Positions 30,236 to 40,380 of a DNA stretch of 64,000 nucleotides are shown here, piece after piece. The position numbers and the translations under genes are program-made. The number at the start of each line of letters is the position of its first letter. Position 1 is the first letter of the stretch. Under the pieces are notes generated by a model, which was not told where the DNA came from, searched no databases, and worked only from the letters and a program-made list of their open reading frames with translations. Origin of the DNA: Lepidostoma basale (taxonomy: Eukaryota; Arthropoda; Insecta; Trichoptera; Lepidostomatidae); the NCBI GenBank assembly GCA_022606425.2, contig JAHDVF020001598.1, forward strand, positions 540,001 through 604,000. The letters are read 5' to 3'.

Positions 30236-30635
30236 CAAAATTCTTAAGAAAAACCCTCAGAAAACGAAAAAAACCGAAACTCATAAACTCAGAAACAGAA
30301 AAAAACTTACCCTCAGAAAACATTTATCTCTTAAATAATGTGTCGTTCTTCTTATTGTTTCTAATTAATCTTAATTTTAAAATTGTGTATTCTGATTAAA
30401 ATTGTTTTTTTTGTTGTTTTTGTATTCTACCTATATGGTCATAAACGCTTTGGTTATGTACTGTAATGTTTATGATTTAAAAAAAAAATTGAAATAAATT
30501 GAAAGAATTATTTTTAATATATATCTATAGGAATTCGGAGTGCGTCTGTAGTAGTCTTCCTCTTACTTGAAACCGTATAAAAAATATCACAAAGAATCCA
30601 AGATCAACGCGTTGACTCGGAATTTTATTTTTTCA
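30236..30635. other. No gene recognised
   Basis: A-rich, with a repeated CTCAGAAA(A/C)(C/A)G motif at 30257-30320, then AT-rich DNA. It could be intron sequence upstream of the exon candidate at 30637. Confidence 0.35.
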
Positions 30636-30636
30636 G

Positions 30637-30815
30637 GTCTTCCTATTTGTGGCGCAAGAAGAGCGTGTCCAAATGCCGTGACAATAGGCCGCCGGTGGTC
30701 CAGGGAGCGGCGAGCAGCCACCGGAGGAGATGCCCGGACAGTGGACAGTGCACTGTGGGCTGAAGTCAGGAAATATCTTACAGATAACCTACACACAATA
30801 CGACCTACTAACTAA
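30637..30815 (+). CDS. Candidate exon cut short by RTE-A
   Basis: A T-rich tract ending TTTTTTCAG (30628-30636) looks like a splice acceptor. The following 59 codons are open (LPICGARRACPNAVTIGRRW, then RTVDSALWAEVRKYLTDNLH) and markedly GC-richer than the flanks. The stop TAA at 30813-30815 lies in the complement of the RTE-A GTTA tail, so the insertion may have truncated a coding exon. No family was recognised. The opposite strand is also open, so this could be chance. Confidence 0.3.
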
Positions 30816-30925
30816 CTAAACATCACGCTGGTTCCCGGGAGGGTTAGGCAGAGAGGATGGACCGCCAAACTGTTCTATCCTGACATAACTCTCGCGCCTC
30901 TTCTAAATTCAGAAGAGTAGTCTGG
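30808..30925 (-). mobile_element. RTE-A 3' end
   Basis: ACTAACTAACTAAACATCAC, then GCTGGTTCCCGGGAGGG, the RTE-A end with substitutions. It extends about 110 bp into the C-terminal coding region. Confidence 0.75.
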
Positions 30926-31005
30926 TTTAGAATTCACGTGACAATAAAATGGTGATAGATTAGCTCAATTTTCATGCATCCTCATGACACGTTTTGTTAA
31001 TGTTA
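30926..31005 (+). mobile_element. SINE-1 body fragment
   Basis: GTCTGGTTTAGAATTCACGT, then GACAATAAAATGGTGATAGA, continuous with the SINE-1 consensus. Head and tail are missing. Confidence 0.7.
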
Positions 31006-31889
31006 GAATTTTCATTTATTTATTTGATTCAGTGCAAAGCTAATTTAACTTAATGCAAAATTAAAAAAATATTCGATTTGAAAATAAATGTGAGTAAAGA
31101 GAACTAGTTTTGTTAACATAAACTTTGTGATCACGAATCATTAGTGATTAATTGTCTGAATTCATAAATTAAAGTTAATATAAAAGCTTAAACAATAGCT
31201 GGTCGTTTAAAAATAAGATTATTTGACAACGCTGTTAAATTAGTCTTTGTCTTTTTCTGACAGACAGCAAACGAGTCAGCAAGACACTTTTGTGTGGCTG
31301 CAGCCTTACAGAAACGGATCTCGACCATTTGAGAACCAGTGAGCCGAGCTCCTTAGCAGACCACGTCGCGGCTGATACGCTTATTAATTGCATTACGTTA
31401 GGATGTTTTTTTAACGGACCAAGGGTATTACCTCACACAGACCCTTTTTGTGCGCCACAAAAAAGCCAATGTACACCAAGAATGAGAATTGAATTAAAGT
31501 TCTTTAAATATTTTCCATTGGCTCGTTTTTTCTTTGTTGGTTCGAGTTTCCCATTCTAGGGCTTTTTTTTTTTTATTATATTATTTTTTAACCTTTTTCG
31601 CTAGCACTCTAGGCTATTGTGGGAGGAAAGAATGAGAATACTTCACGCCTCCGAGTTTGGTTAGCCAACGGTATTTCGGTGCGTGTAGATAGTTGAATGA
31701 AGAGCGCGCTTTTTATAAACGTTACAATTTTGAAATAGCGTTCCATTTTTTTTATTCTAAATTCGTTTTAAGATCGCGATGCCAAAAAGCACACGGCGAC
31801 ACTTTAACACAATGGCTGTTGTCTCTGTAAGCAGAACCAAAAACCATTGAATCTAAATTTCGATAATTAATCAATTAATTAATTAAAAT
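31006..31889. other. No gene assigned
   Basis: AT-rich with mixed-composition patches at 31260-31480 and 31610-31820. An 89-codon plus frame at 31290-31559 shows no family motif. No repeats were matched. Confidence 0.35.
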
Positions 31890-32660
31890 CTAACCGTAAC
31901 TGATATTTCTATGGTTGCTGAAAGTGAGGAGGAACTGCAGGAGCCCTTAGCAACTTTACAAGGCATTCTTCAAGATAGCTACAACATGAAGATAAATAAA
32001 GGCAAAACAAAGCTGTTGACTGTAGGCCGAACGCAACATCAGATGAGAGTAGTAATGTCAGGAGTTCCACCAAAGGAGTTTGTCTACCTCGGGAGCAAAA
32101 TAACATGGGACGGCCGGTCTAAGAGCGAGGTCGACAGCAGTATACATCAGGCTAGGCTTGCATTTAATAAAAGGTCGAAAATAATATAATCAAATAATAT
32201 AGACGTAAAACTGAGAATACTCCTCATCAAGACCTATGTATTGAGTATCTTGATGTACGGCTGCGAGACATGGTGCCTATCCGAAAGAGATAAGCGGAGA
32301 CTAGAGGCTTTTGAGATGTGGTCCTATAGAAGACTATTAGGAATTTCCTGGAGAGACCACATTATGAATGAGGAAGTTCTTCAAGGAATCGAAGGAGGAA
32401 GGCACCTGCTCAGGACCTTGTCCGAAAGGCGTGCAAGATGGATTGGCCATGTAATACGTCAAGAAGGTCTCTTGCATGCCATAATGGAGGGTATGACCGA
32501 GGGGACAAACTCTAGGGGACGCCCACGCCGAGAGTACCTGGAGGACCTGTTGGTGGACGTGCGCTGCTCATCATATGCAGATTTCAAAAGAGCCGCATAA
32601 GACAGGGAAGAATGGAAGAGAAGAATAGAAGAAATTGCTGCAAACCAATCCCAGGATTGA
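31890..32660 (+). pseudogene. LINE reverse-transcriptase end and C-terminus, longest RT remnant
   Basis: A single frame from 31911 to about 32657 with two stops (32187 and near 32598). It starts in the last reverse-transcriptase segments: SYNMKINKGKTKLLTVGRTQ, then FVYLGSKITWDGRSKSEVDS, followed by LMYGCETWCLSERDKRRLEA, RRARWIGHVIRQEGLLHAIM and SRGRPRREYLEDLLVDVRCS. The catalytic YxDD motif is upstream and absent. The family looks RTE-like, different from RTE-A and RTE-B. Confidence 0.8.
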
Positions 32661-32683
32661 AACTTTTTAACTAACCATAACAA

Positions 32684-32785
32684 TCGAACCCATGTCAACC
32701 ATGTGCAACCCATGTCTCGCCAAATCTGGTCTAGGTACTCTTGGCGAGGTCGTCCTCTGCCAATCGATCCCTCGACCATTCCATT
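32684..32785 (-). pseudogene. LINE C-terminal scrap
   Basis: The minus strand encodes VEGSIGRGRPRQEYLDQIWR, DMGCTW, closely related to the GRPRREYLEDL segment of the previous LINE but in the opposite orientation. It is cut by the SINE-1 tail on the right. Confidence 0.65.
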
Positions 32786-33035
32786 ATTATTATTTTGTTG
32801 AATCGCTCTTTACATCATGACAGCATGAGCAAAATCGATGTTAAGGGTATTATTATAGCTATCATAGTGATTCTCGTGACATGCGATAGATAGCGAATCT
32901 ACCGCCATTTTATTGTCACGTGAATTCTACACCAGATCAAAAACAGTGTGACAATCACATTGCCCTCGCTGGGAATCGAACCCAGAACCTTCGGGGTGGC
33001 AGTCAATGCACGTACTACTCGGCCACGAAGGTCGT
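32786..33035 (-). mobile_element. SINE-1, full-length
   Basis: About 250 bp. On the minus strand: A box TGGCCGAGTAGT (complement 33014-33025), B box GGTTCGATTCC (complement 32972-32982), the SINE-1 body, and 3' end GAGCGATTCAACAAAATAAT with an (AAT)n tail at 32786-32798. It is the reference copy for this family in the window. Confidence 0.85.
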
Positions 33036-33204
33036 GATGACATATGATATATGGTATAGAAACTATAGTTTCCACATTCCATACGCGACCCTTATCCTTT
33101 GTATAGAGGCTAATTACTGCTCTCCTCTAGTCAAGCGGCGTATATCCCTCCTCCAAGCAATGATTAAATAGTTTATATATTATATCTTTGGCGATGAAAT
33201 CATT
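33036..33204. other. No feature recognised
   Basis: Short mixed-composition stretch between SINE-1 and an RTE-A scrap; no coding motif. Confidence 0.35.
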
Positions 33205-33288
33205 TATTATATTTTCATTCGACACTCTATCATACACAGTTTTTCCACACATTCGTCTAAGAGATCTCATTTCTACTGCATTTCATTA
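33205..33288 (-). mobile_element. RTE-A scrap
   Basis: ATTTTCATTCGACACTCTAT through AGATCTCATTTCTACTGCAT matches 4400-4470. It encodes the VEMRSLRRMC region and abuts the HHR-c palindrome. Confidence 0.7.
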
Positions 33289-33299
33289 CAAATAATAAT

Positions 33300-33492
33300 T
33301 AAATAAAACGATTTTTTTATAAACTACTTCCACTTATTGTTTTTATTTTGACAGCGATCGGTTTCACCAGGCTATCTGGCATCGACAGACTGGACCAGTG
33401 TGTCGATGCCAGCTAGCCTGGCGAAACCGGTCGCTGTTGAAATAAAGACAATAAGTGGAAGTAGTTAATAAAAAACATCGTTTTATTTATTA
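33300..33492. ncRNA. HHR-c palindromic pair
   Basis: Two inverted units meet near 33392. The plus unit reads GTGTCGATGCCAGCTAGCCT, then GGCGAAACCGGTCGCTGTTG (GAAA 33423-33426, ACCGGT 33426-33431, C 33432), with helix GCCAG/CTGGC. The minus unit has CTGTCGA and ACCGATCGC. Both end in AATAAAGACAATAAGTGG-type tails and (A)ACATCGTTTTATTTA. The first box deviates from CTGANGA. Confidence 0.45.
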
Positions 33493-33626
33493 ATATGTAT
33501 GAATAAACGATAGTTTTCAAGGATTTTTATTATAATATTTATATATGACATGTTTCGCCCTTCTAAGGCATTATCAAATGTGACGAAACTTCAACTTATA
33601 TACACAAGTAAATTGAGCAAAATTTT

Positions 33627-33749
33627 GTAATTAACGAAAATTGATGTAACTTTACTATTAAAATAATAAAAAAATTAATAAAATAATTTTAAGTTTTAAA
33701 TAATTATTAGTTAAAAATGTATAAAGTCACATACATTTTCGTTAATTAC
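33627..33749. mobile_element. Small inverted-repeat element
   Basis: GTAATTAACGAAAATTGATG at the left and its near-complement ending ATTTTCGTTAATTAC at the right, with about 29 bp of inverted similarity. The core is AT-rich. It may be a tiny MITE next to, or part of, the Sailor-like element's target. Confidence 0.5.
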
Positions 33750-33767
33750 CATATTCTGGTCCCTTTA

Positions 33768-35708
33768 CTATACTCCGGCCGTTTTAAACTGAGTCTTGGG
33801 GCCATAAATGTCAATAGAGATAGGGATGGGAAGCGACCGTTGTCGATTTTTTCGTCGATCGATATACGATACGATCGACTATAATGATTTTATATGATCT
33901 GTACGTTATGATATGTATGATGGGTCACTGGTGATTGGTCTTTACCAATTGCAGTGCGTGTTTTTTTTGTTGTTGCTATAAATGTGTTTACAGCAATTAA
34001 ATAAATACATTCGTGTGTCAACACTCGTTGCGCACTATGGATAGTTTATTTTCGAACGTTGATTTGAAGAAATTACATGGCGATATTAGCCCTCAAACTC
34101 CAACAGTGATTCACAACGTATGCACGGCCGCGTTTATTTGTGGTGTGAGTAGAGTGACAGTGGACCGAATAAAGACTGAATTATTGCAATTAGGCAGGCC
34201 CTGTACACCAAGAGCAAATTTTAAGAAACCAGAAACTGTCACCAATATTGACGATTTTGATAAAAGTGTGTTGAAGCGGACCGTTGGTTCATTTTATGAT
34301 AGTGGAGAGTATCCGTCCGTGAGAACAATTACCTGATTTTAAATGCGGAAAAAATTCGATGAGAACACTCATGAAGGAGATTGGGTTTAAGTATAAGAAA
34401 AATGCCGAAGGACGTAAATATTTAATGGAAAGAACAGTTGTTGTTTGTGCCAGAATGGACTTTTTAAGGAAATTGGATTTACTTAGAAGAACAAACGATC
34501 AGCGGCCGCGTTTCTATCTGGATGAAACATGGATTAATCAAAACCATTCAGGAAAGCGTATGTGGCTTGGAAGCAACGATGAAGGTGGTTTCAAGAATCA
34601 GCCTGTAGAAAAAGGTCAACGATTGATAATTTGCCATGCGGGTTCCACAAGGACTGGCTTTGTTCCAGAAGCGAAGCTAATATTTAAAGCGGTAAAATCG
34701 AAGGATGCTGATTATCACACAGAAATGGATGGCAACACATATATGGCATGGTTTTCCGCATTCCTAAATGTACTTGAACAGCCCTCAGTTAAAATCGTCG
34801 ATAACGCAAGCTACCATTCAATGCAGTTGGAAAAGATACCCACAAGAAATACAAGGAAAGCCGAGATTCAAGAATGGTTAACAAATAAAAACATTCCATA
34901 TTCCAGCAGAGAAATTATAGAAGAGTTAATAAGAAAAGTAAAAGCCAGTAACCCGCAGAAGGTCTACGCTTTAGACAATCTGGCAAATGAGCGAGCCAAC
35001 GAAGTAATACGGCTGCCTCCACATCACTGTCAATATAAGCCAATAGAATTAATTTGGACACAAGTAAAGGGAGAAGTTGCAAATAATAATAATACATTCA
35101 AGACAGCAGATGTTGAAAATCACCTCCACCGAGCCATCGATAATGTCACACAAGAAGACTTGGCCAAATGTGTGAGACATGCCGAGGAACTTCAAAACAA
35201 TGATCTACAGAAAGCTTGCTCAGAAAGCGAGATCACGCGCCGCTTATAATAAATTTGGCAGAAGACACTGATGAAGAAGACTCCGATCGGGATTGATACA
35301 TTTTTTTGTAATATAAACGGCTCTTTTAAGGGCCACAATATGATGTACTTTGTTTTTTATACTTAACTTTCTTTCTGTGTTTATAATATAGACATACGGT
35401 ATACAAATTTTAAAATTAAACAATTTTTCGGTTTTTACTGGTATTTAATTTAGTATCTGGTAGTCACTAATTTCATACTAATTTAAACGCACATAAAACC
35501 TATAAATAAAGATTAATATCAAAACTTTGTTACCTCGTTAAAGTTTATGAACAAGATACGATAATAAACGTTACTTATCGATATATTTATTTTATTGTTA
35601 CGCCCAACCCTAAACCGTTCCATAAGGCCCATAAGTGCAAGCGAGATAGACAAAGGGAAATGATTTATGGCCCCAAGACTCAGTTCATTCCGATTTTACT
35701 ATAGTGTA
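33768..35708 (+). mobile_element. Sailor-like (DD82E-type) Tc1/mariner-superfamily transposon
   Basis: About 1.94 kb. A perfect 23-bp inverted repeat (AACTGAGTCTTGGGGCCATA plus AAT) lies at 33787-33809 and 35663-35685. Weaker inverted similarity continues outwards to ACTATA on both sides, so the ends are near 33768 and 35708 but the exact target duplication is unclear. It holds one transposase gene with two frameshifts. Confidence 0.8.
34037..35296 (+). pseudogene. DDE transposase, Sailor-like, two frameshifts
   Basis: The N-terminal part (34037-34330) encodes an HTH-like region (AAFICGVSRVTVDRIKTELL) expected to bind the inverted repeats. A one-base shift near 34325-34335 separates it from the catalytic part (34359-35249), which starts MRTLMKEIGFKYKKNAEGRK. 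The presumed triad is present: RFYLDETWINQ (first D), KIVDNASYHS (second D) and QYKPIELIWTQVK (E). About 81 residues lie between the second D and E, far more than the 34-41 of common mariner/Tc1 and close to the reported DD82E group. A second shift at about 35247 restores an acidic end, EDTDEEDSDRD, with a stop at 35294-35296. Otherwise it has no internal stops, so decay is recent. Confidence 0.85.
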
Positions 35709-35896
35709 TACAAATTGCAACGAGTTGAAGTTTCGTCACATTTGATAATGCCTTAGAAGGGCGAAACATGTCGTACATAAATATTATAATAAAACTCCTT
35801 GAAAACTATCGTTTTTTCATACATATTAATATTTAATATGAAGTTTTACATCATTGTTCAAGAAATATTGGATTACGCATTGCAAGTTCAGGTGTA

Positions 35897-36160
35897 GGAA
35901 TACAGCAATCCGAGAAATCTGCGAGGTCGAAGATGTGGTCAGATGGGGACGTCAAAGGCGGCGATACTGGCATCAACACGTAGAAAGGATGAGCTCAAAT
36001 TGGATACCACACATAGCTCTCCATGGAACGTTAAATGGACAACGCCGACCAGGAAGACCCCCGAAACGGTGTGGTGGAGAGAAAGCTGGAGTTCAGCGTC
36101 TCAAGAGGACCCGCCTGAAATAACAGACTCCTGAGTCTACCAAAAGTGAAGAAGAAGAAG
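35897..36160 (+). mobile_element. GAA-LINE insertion with 11-bp target duplication
   Basis: GTTCAGGTGTA flanks it at 35886-35896 and 36160-36170. The insert encodes NTAIREICEVEDVVRWGRQR, RYWHQHVERMSSNWIPHIAL and GQRRPGRPPKR, and ends in (GAA)n. The clean duplication shows target-primed insertion of a 5'-truncated copy into the HHR-b flank. Confidence 0.9.
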
Positions 36161-36170
36161 TTCAGGTGTA

Positions 36171-36715
36171 TGTTGTTTTATGATTGTTTGGACCAACTTG
36201 CAGGATAGTATTCGATAGTACCTATATAGTAATAATGAACACCTGTGTTTTGGCGGTGCCTTCAGACAGAGTGGCCCGACATCGGTAGCGGACAAAGGGG
36301 AGTTACGACTTACAAATAGAGCGGCCGATACGAGATAAGGAAGATGCTGTAAATCTGGGGGGAATAGTAAACGGAGTGTTCGCAGCTAACAGCCTATAAA
36401 ACCGGAATGCCGACCTAAATAATAATTGTGCTGGTCGTAAATTTAAATCTTTATAGACGGTAGGAAGCCGTAGCCACCGACGCGACGGCTGGGACACGGA
36501 ATATTTGAAATTGGATTTAATTATTATTTTATCAAGTGCGTATCTACAATACAATCTTTGTGTTTGGTATTCATATTTTATTTACATATCAAAATTAATT
36601 GTCAGACATGAAGAGGGAGGCCGCTGTGGCAATTTACGACACCAGTGTCCATGAATACGTTATTGACGAGCTCTCAGTATTGTAATTATTATCTCGGAAA
36701 ATAACCATCACTTAT
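36171..36715. other. No gene recognised
   Basis: Mixed composition at 36240-36430 with no repeat partner. An 83-codon minus frame at 36303-36554 has no family motif. The right edge contains the (ATC)n run belonging to RTE-B. Confidence 0.35.
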
Positions 36716-37375
36716 CATCATCATCATCAACCGTCTGTCATCCACTGCTGAATGTAGGCCTCTCCCAAAGCCCGCCACCGCCCCCTATCCATTGCCGCTC
36801 CCATCCATCCATGTCCAGCAATCCTCTTCAGATCGTCGGTCCAGCGGGCAGGTTGACGTCCAACTGTACGGAATCCTGTACGCGGTCTCCACTCCAGAAC
36901 CCGTCTTCCCCATCGGCTGTCGGTTTTCCGACAGATATGGCCAGCCCACCGCCACTTCAGCCCGCCTATCCGTAGAGCCACCTCAGTCACCTTGGTTTGT
37001 TGTCGAATAAATTCGTTTCTAAATTGTCCCTCAAGGTTATTCCAAGCATGGCTCTTTCCATGGCGCGCTGGGCAACCTTGAATCTGTAGACTAGACCTAT
37101 TGTCAATGTCCACGTCTCGGCTCCGTACGTCATGACTGGCAAAACGCACTGGTTGAAGACTTTAGTCTTGAGGCATTGTGGTATTTTGGAAGTGGACGTA
37201 ATTTCCCAAAGGCCCAACCCAACTGAATTCTTCGGTCGGCTTCTTTCTCGAAATTGTTTCGTCCTAATTGTATGATTTGGCCAAGATATGTATTCTTGTA
37301 CCACTTCGAGAGCCGACCCATCGACGGTTACTGATGGAAAGAACCACCATCCATCACTTATGTTTTAGTGAATAA
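36716..37375 (-). pseudogene. RTE-B copy with GAT tail
   Basis: (ATC)n at 36716-36728 is the complement of a (GAT)n tail. The minus strand encodes VLPVMTYGAETWTLTIGLVY, RFKVAQRAMERAMLGITLRD, WAGHICRKTDSRWGRRVLEW and LGEAYIQQWMTDG, with frame breaks. It resembles lepidopteran RTE endonuclease-reverse transcriptase C-termini. A second copy lies at 40381-41070. Confidence 0.8.
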
Positions 37376-37411
37376 GAAATTTCAGATAAACTTGGAATTA
37401 ATTATTATTTT

Positions 37412-37857
37412 GAAGCCTGTGTTCTGCCAGTTGGTACTTATGGTCTTGAAACTGTAACATTGTCCTAACAAAGTGACGAGAAACTACGAGTGACCCAAAG
37501 AGCCATTGAAAGAGCCATTTTAAGAAAGCCTAATACACAGATTCAGAAATGATACGGTGAGAGAAAAAACAAAGGTCACTGACATCATCCACCGGGTGGC
37601 GACTCTAAAATGGCAACGGGCAGGTCACGTAGCCAGAAGCTCAGATGAAAAATGGACAAGAAGACTACTGACTTGGATACCGTGGACGGCAAAGAGAAGT
37701 GCAGGGCGACCGCAACTACGGTGGAACGATGATCTGAATAGACACGTCGGAATAACCTGGATAAAGTCTACACAAGACAGAGTGACATGGAAGCGAATGG
37801 AGGAGGCCTTTGTCCAGGAGTAGACGGGAATAGGCTGAGGAAGAAGAAGAAGAAGAT
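37412..37857 (+). pseudogene. GAA-LINE C-terminal end
   Basis: Encodes VLPVGTYGLETVTL, then (other frame) REKTKVTDIIHRVATLKWQR, AGHVARSSDEKWTRRLLTWI, SAGRPQLRWNDDLNRHVGIT and KRMEEAFVQE before a stop. It ends in GAAGAAGAAGAAGAAG. The family is shared with 1-262 and 60182-60476. The final 88 codons are open. Confidence 0.8.
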
Positions 37858-37872
37858 AAACTTAAAGCGTTA

Positions 37873-38060
37873 ACACTGTAGAATTCCATAATGACGAATT
37901 TTTTATGAATTAAAACACTGTTTTTCCACTTTTGAGTTTACACTGTAGAATTCCACCATGACGAATTTTTTTATGAATTAAAACACTGTTTTTTCCACTT
38001 TTGAGTTTATTTTTTTGACAAGTTTCGAAGGCTTTACACCTTCATCATCGGGTTAGTCAT
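37873..38060 (-). ncRNA. Tandem flank and hammerhead-like motif
   Basis: A 65-bp unit (ACACTGTAGAATTCCA(T/C)(A/C)ATG...) is duplicated at 37873-38008. It leads into a minus-strand motif: CGATGATGAAGG, CCTTCGAAACTTGTC. The helix is GAAGG/CCTTC and GAAA is followed by ACTTGTC; the palindrome is imperfect and the first box is degenerate. Confidence 0.4.
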
Positions 38061-38317
38061 CATCATCAGTTTAAATCGTTCTCGTTTATGGGTTAACACT
38101 CTGTAACTATCATTTTGCTAGAAAGAGACACTTTTCACCATAGTGAGACATAATAAATTTATAAGATATATTGAATTTAATGATGCCCTAATAACGCTAT
38201 ATCACTGGGTTGCATACCTGTATACCTAATTAACTTATTATATTTCATTAATAAAAATGAAAAGGAACGTTTTCTAGAAGCTTTATTATATTTTATATAA
38301 AAAAAATTTAAAAAATA
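38061..38317. other. AT-rich, no gene seen
   Basis: Contains an HHR-b flank scrap (ACGTTTTCTAGAAGCTTTAT, 38268-38287). Nothing else was recognised. Confidence 0.4.
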
Positions 38318-38950
38318 ACTAACTAACCATCACGCCATTTCCCCGGAGGGATAGGCAGAGAGGATGGATCGCCACAATGCTCTGTCCTGGCATACCTCTC
38401 GGGATTCCTTTACATTCATACATCGTACCATGCACGCACATCGATTATTCCGACTTCGAATGTGGCCGCCTTTTAGTAATTGATTAATTTGGTCATACCA
38501 TGTTTTCCTCGGTCGTCCTCGGCTTTTTTTTCCACTCACGCTGCTTGTGTACAACTTTTTAACCATTCTACTCTCGTCCATTCGTTCCATATGTCGAAAC
38601 CATCTCAGGGATCCTTTTTTAATTTTATCCATGATGCATTCATCTGTCTTACATTTCTCTCTTATTTCATCATTCGGTATTCTAGCATACAACGTTTTCT
38701 CGCACATTCTTCTTAGTGATCTCATTTCTACGGCGTTTATCCTGCTTACATCCTTCTTTTGCCAGCTCCAAGCTTCACTTCCATACATGAGGGTTGGCAT
38801 TAGAACTCCATTGTGTACTGCCATCTTTGCTACTGTGGATATATTTCTATTTGCATTAATGACTTTAAGTGCGTCATTTATTTTATTCCCAACACCAACC
38901 CTTCCTTCGATGTCTTTCTCCATTTTCCGTCTCTTGTAAACATGTATGTA
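38318..38950 (-). pseudogene. RTE-A copy, longest open C-terminal frame
   Basis: The minus strand is open for roughly 200 codons: IEGRVGVGNKINDALKVINA, KMAVHNGVLMPTLMYGSEAW, INAVEMRSLRRMCEKTLYAR, KKGSLRWFRHMERMDESRMV, SRGRPRKTWYDQINQLLKGG and AYPSGEMA, then a stop and a GTTA-type tail. The upstream reverse transcriptase is missing. This is the reference RTE-A C-terminus in the window and implies relatively recent activity. Confidence 0.85.
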
Positions 38951-39231
38951 TTTTATATAAAATGTATGGAAAATAATCATTTGGGTAGCTATGTCAGCTA
39001 CCTCCAACTTAAATTTTGTTTCTTGGACAATGATGTAAATCTCCTTTTTATAATTAAAACCTTACAAAGAAATTTTTCATTCGTATTATTATATTTCGTT
39101 AAAGTTTTATTACTTTTACGACTTTTTTGTGACCGCATATATATTATATAAAGTGTACCAGTATCATATAATCAGTAGAAAAAGTAACGAAAAATAATAT
39201 TAGGTATGCAGGGTTATCAGGTTGGACTTGG
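38951..39231. other. AT-rich, no gene seen
   Basis: No repeat or coding motif recognised. Confidence 0.4.
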
Positions 39232-39335
39232 ATCTTCTGGCTTACACAGGTTCAGCTCTTGTGGCTATTCCTCTTACGTGTGAAACATTGTTGGAAGGTA
39301 ATTTGATGGATTGTTGGTTTATGTGGGGGCATGAT
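39232..39335. mobile_element. hAT-type MITE, internal fragment
   Basis: GGCTTACACAGGTTCAGCTC through TTATGTGGGGGCATGAT matches the interior of 18366-18614. Both terminal repeats are missing. Confidence 0.8.
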
Positions 39336-39773
39336 TTGTGTGGCCCGGATAGTTCCTCTGAAGGAGGTCTTATATTGTGGGGTTAGGGTGTGAAGGGAGT
39401 CCTTTGTAAAAACGTTCGGCAAGTTTCAGAATGATTTCATCTATCATCGGGATTCCCGATTCTAGGTGCAGTTATGTGATCCTGGACCATGAAGGGGCAC
39501 CAAGGGATAAACGGTATGTATAATAAAATCTGAAAAGAGGAGCAAGAAAAAATAAATAAAGAAAGAAAAAAAAACGTAGACAGTTTAAGTCACTGAATCA
39601 CCCCTGATATTTTTATTATTTTTATTTATACGATTTAATATGGGAGTGTCGTGAGAGGACTTTCATTATTGATACCCCACTACTTACGACTTGAGTGCCA
39701 GTGACAGTAAATATACTTATTGTAGTTTGAAAAAAATTATACATAAAAATACTTAAAGCTACTTTTTACGTAA
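39336..39773. other. No gene recognised
   Basis: Positions 39340-39510 are of mixed composition (GGCCCGGATAGTTCCTCTGA) and single-copy here; the rest is AT-rich. Confidence 0.35.
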
Positions 39774-40380
39774 TAATGAAATAAAACGATGTTTTTTTTT
39801 AACTACTTCCACTTTTGTCTTTATTTAGACAGCGACTGGTTTCGAAGTAGTTAAAAAACCATCGTTTTATTTAATTATTATTTAAAATAAACTTCCATCA
39901 AGAGATTTCAGTAAAATCATTTGATTACTTTTTACGTATCATTTTTACAACAGCAAACCAAACTACCATTCCGTTCCCCGGAAGGATAGGCAGAGAGAAT
40001 GGATCGCTACACTATTCTATCCTGATATACCTCTCTAGTTCCTCCACATTCATACAACGAGTCATGCAGACCAGTCTGTCGATGCCAGCGAGCCTGGCGA
40101 AACCGGTCGCTGTCTAAATAAAGACAAAAGTGGAAGTAGTTAAAAAAAACATCGTTTTATTTAATTATTATTTAAAATGAACTTCCATCAAGAGATTTCA
40201 GTAAAATCATTTGATTACTTTATACGTATCATTTTTGCAACAGCAAATCAAACTACCATTCCGTTCCCCGGAAGGATAGGCAGAGAGAATGGATCGCTAC
40301 ACTATTCTATCCTGATATACCTCTCTATGATATATAATACAACGAGTCATGCACGCACGTCGATTTTTCCGACTTCTAAT
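39774..40380. repeat. 289-bp tandem duplication containing HHR-c and an RTE-A end
   Basis: GTAGTTAAAA(A)... CATCGTTTTATTTAATTATT occurs at 39847 and 40136, each followed by ACTTCCATCAAGAGATTTCA and the same RTE-A minus-strand end (CGTTCCCCGGAAGGATAGGC). At the junction is a plus HHR-c unit: CTGTCGA (40076-40082), T, helix GCCAG/CTGGC (40084-40088 with 40094-40098), GAAA (40099-40102), ACCGGT and C at 40108. Left of 39847 an inverted, core-deleted HHR-c tail is present. Confidence 0.75.

Larger units (their letters stand above)
33493..35830. repeat. HHR-b palindromic element carrying nested insertions
   Basis: The left arm 33493-33620 and right arm 35712-35830 are inverted copies. In the right arm TTGATAA (35742-35748) replaces CTGANGA, followed by T, helix GCC/GGC, GAAA (35763-35766), palindrome ACATGT (35766-35771) and C. 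The left arm has the same TTGATAA. Between the arms lie a 123-bp inverted-repeat element and the Sailor-like transposon. Confidence 0.5.
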
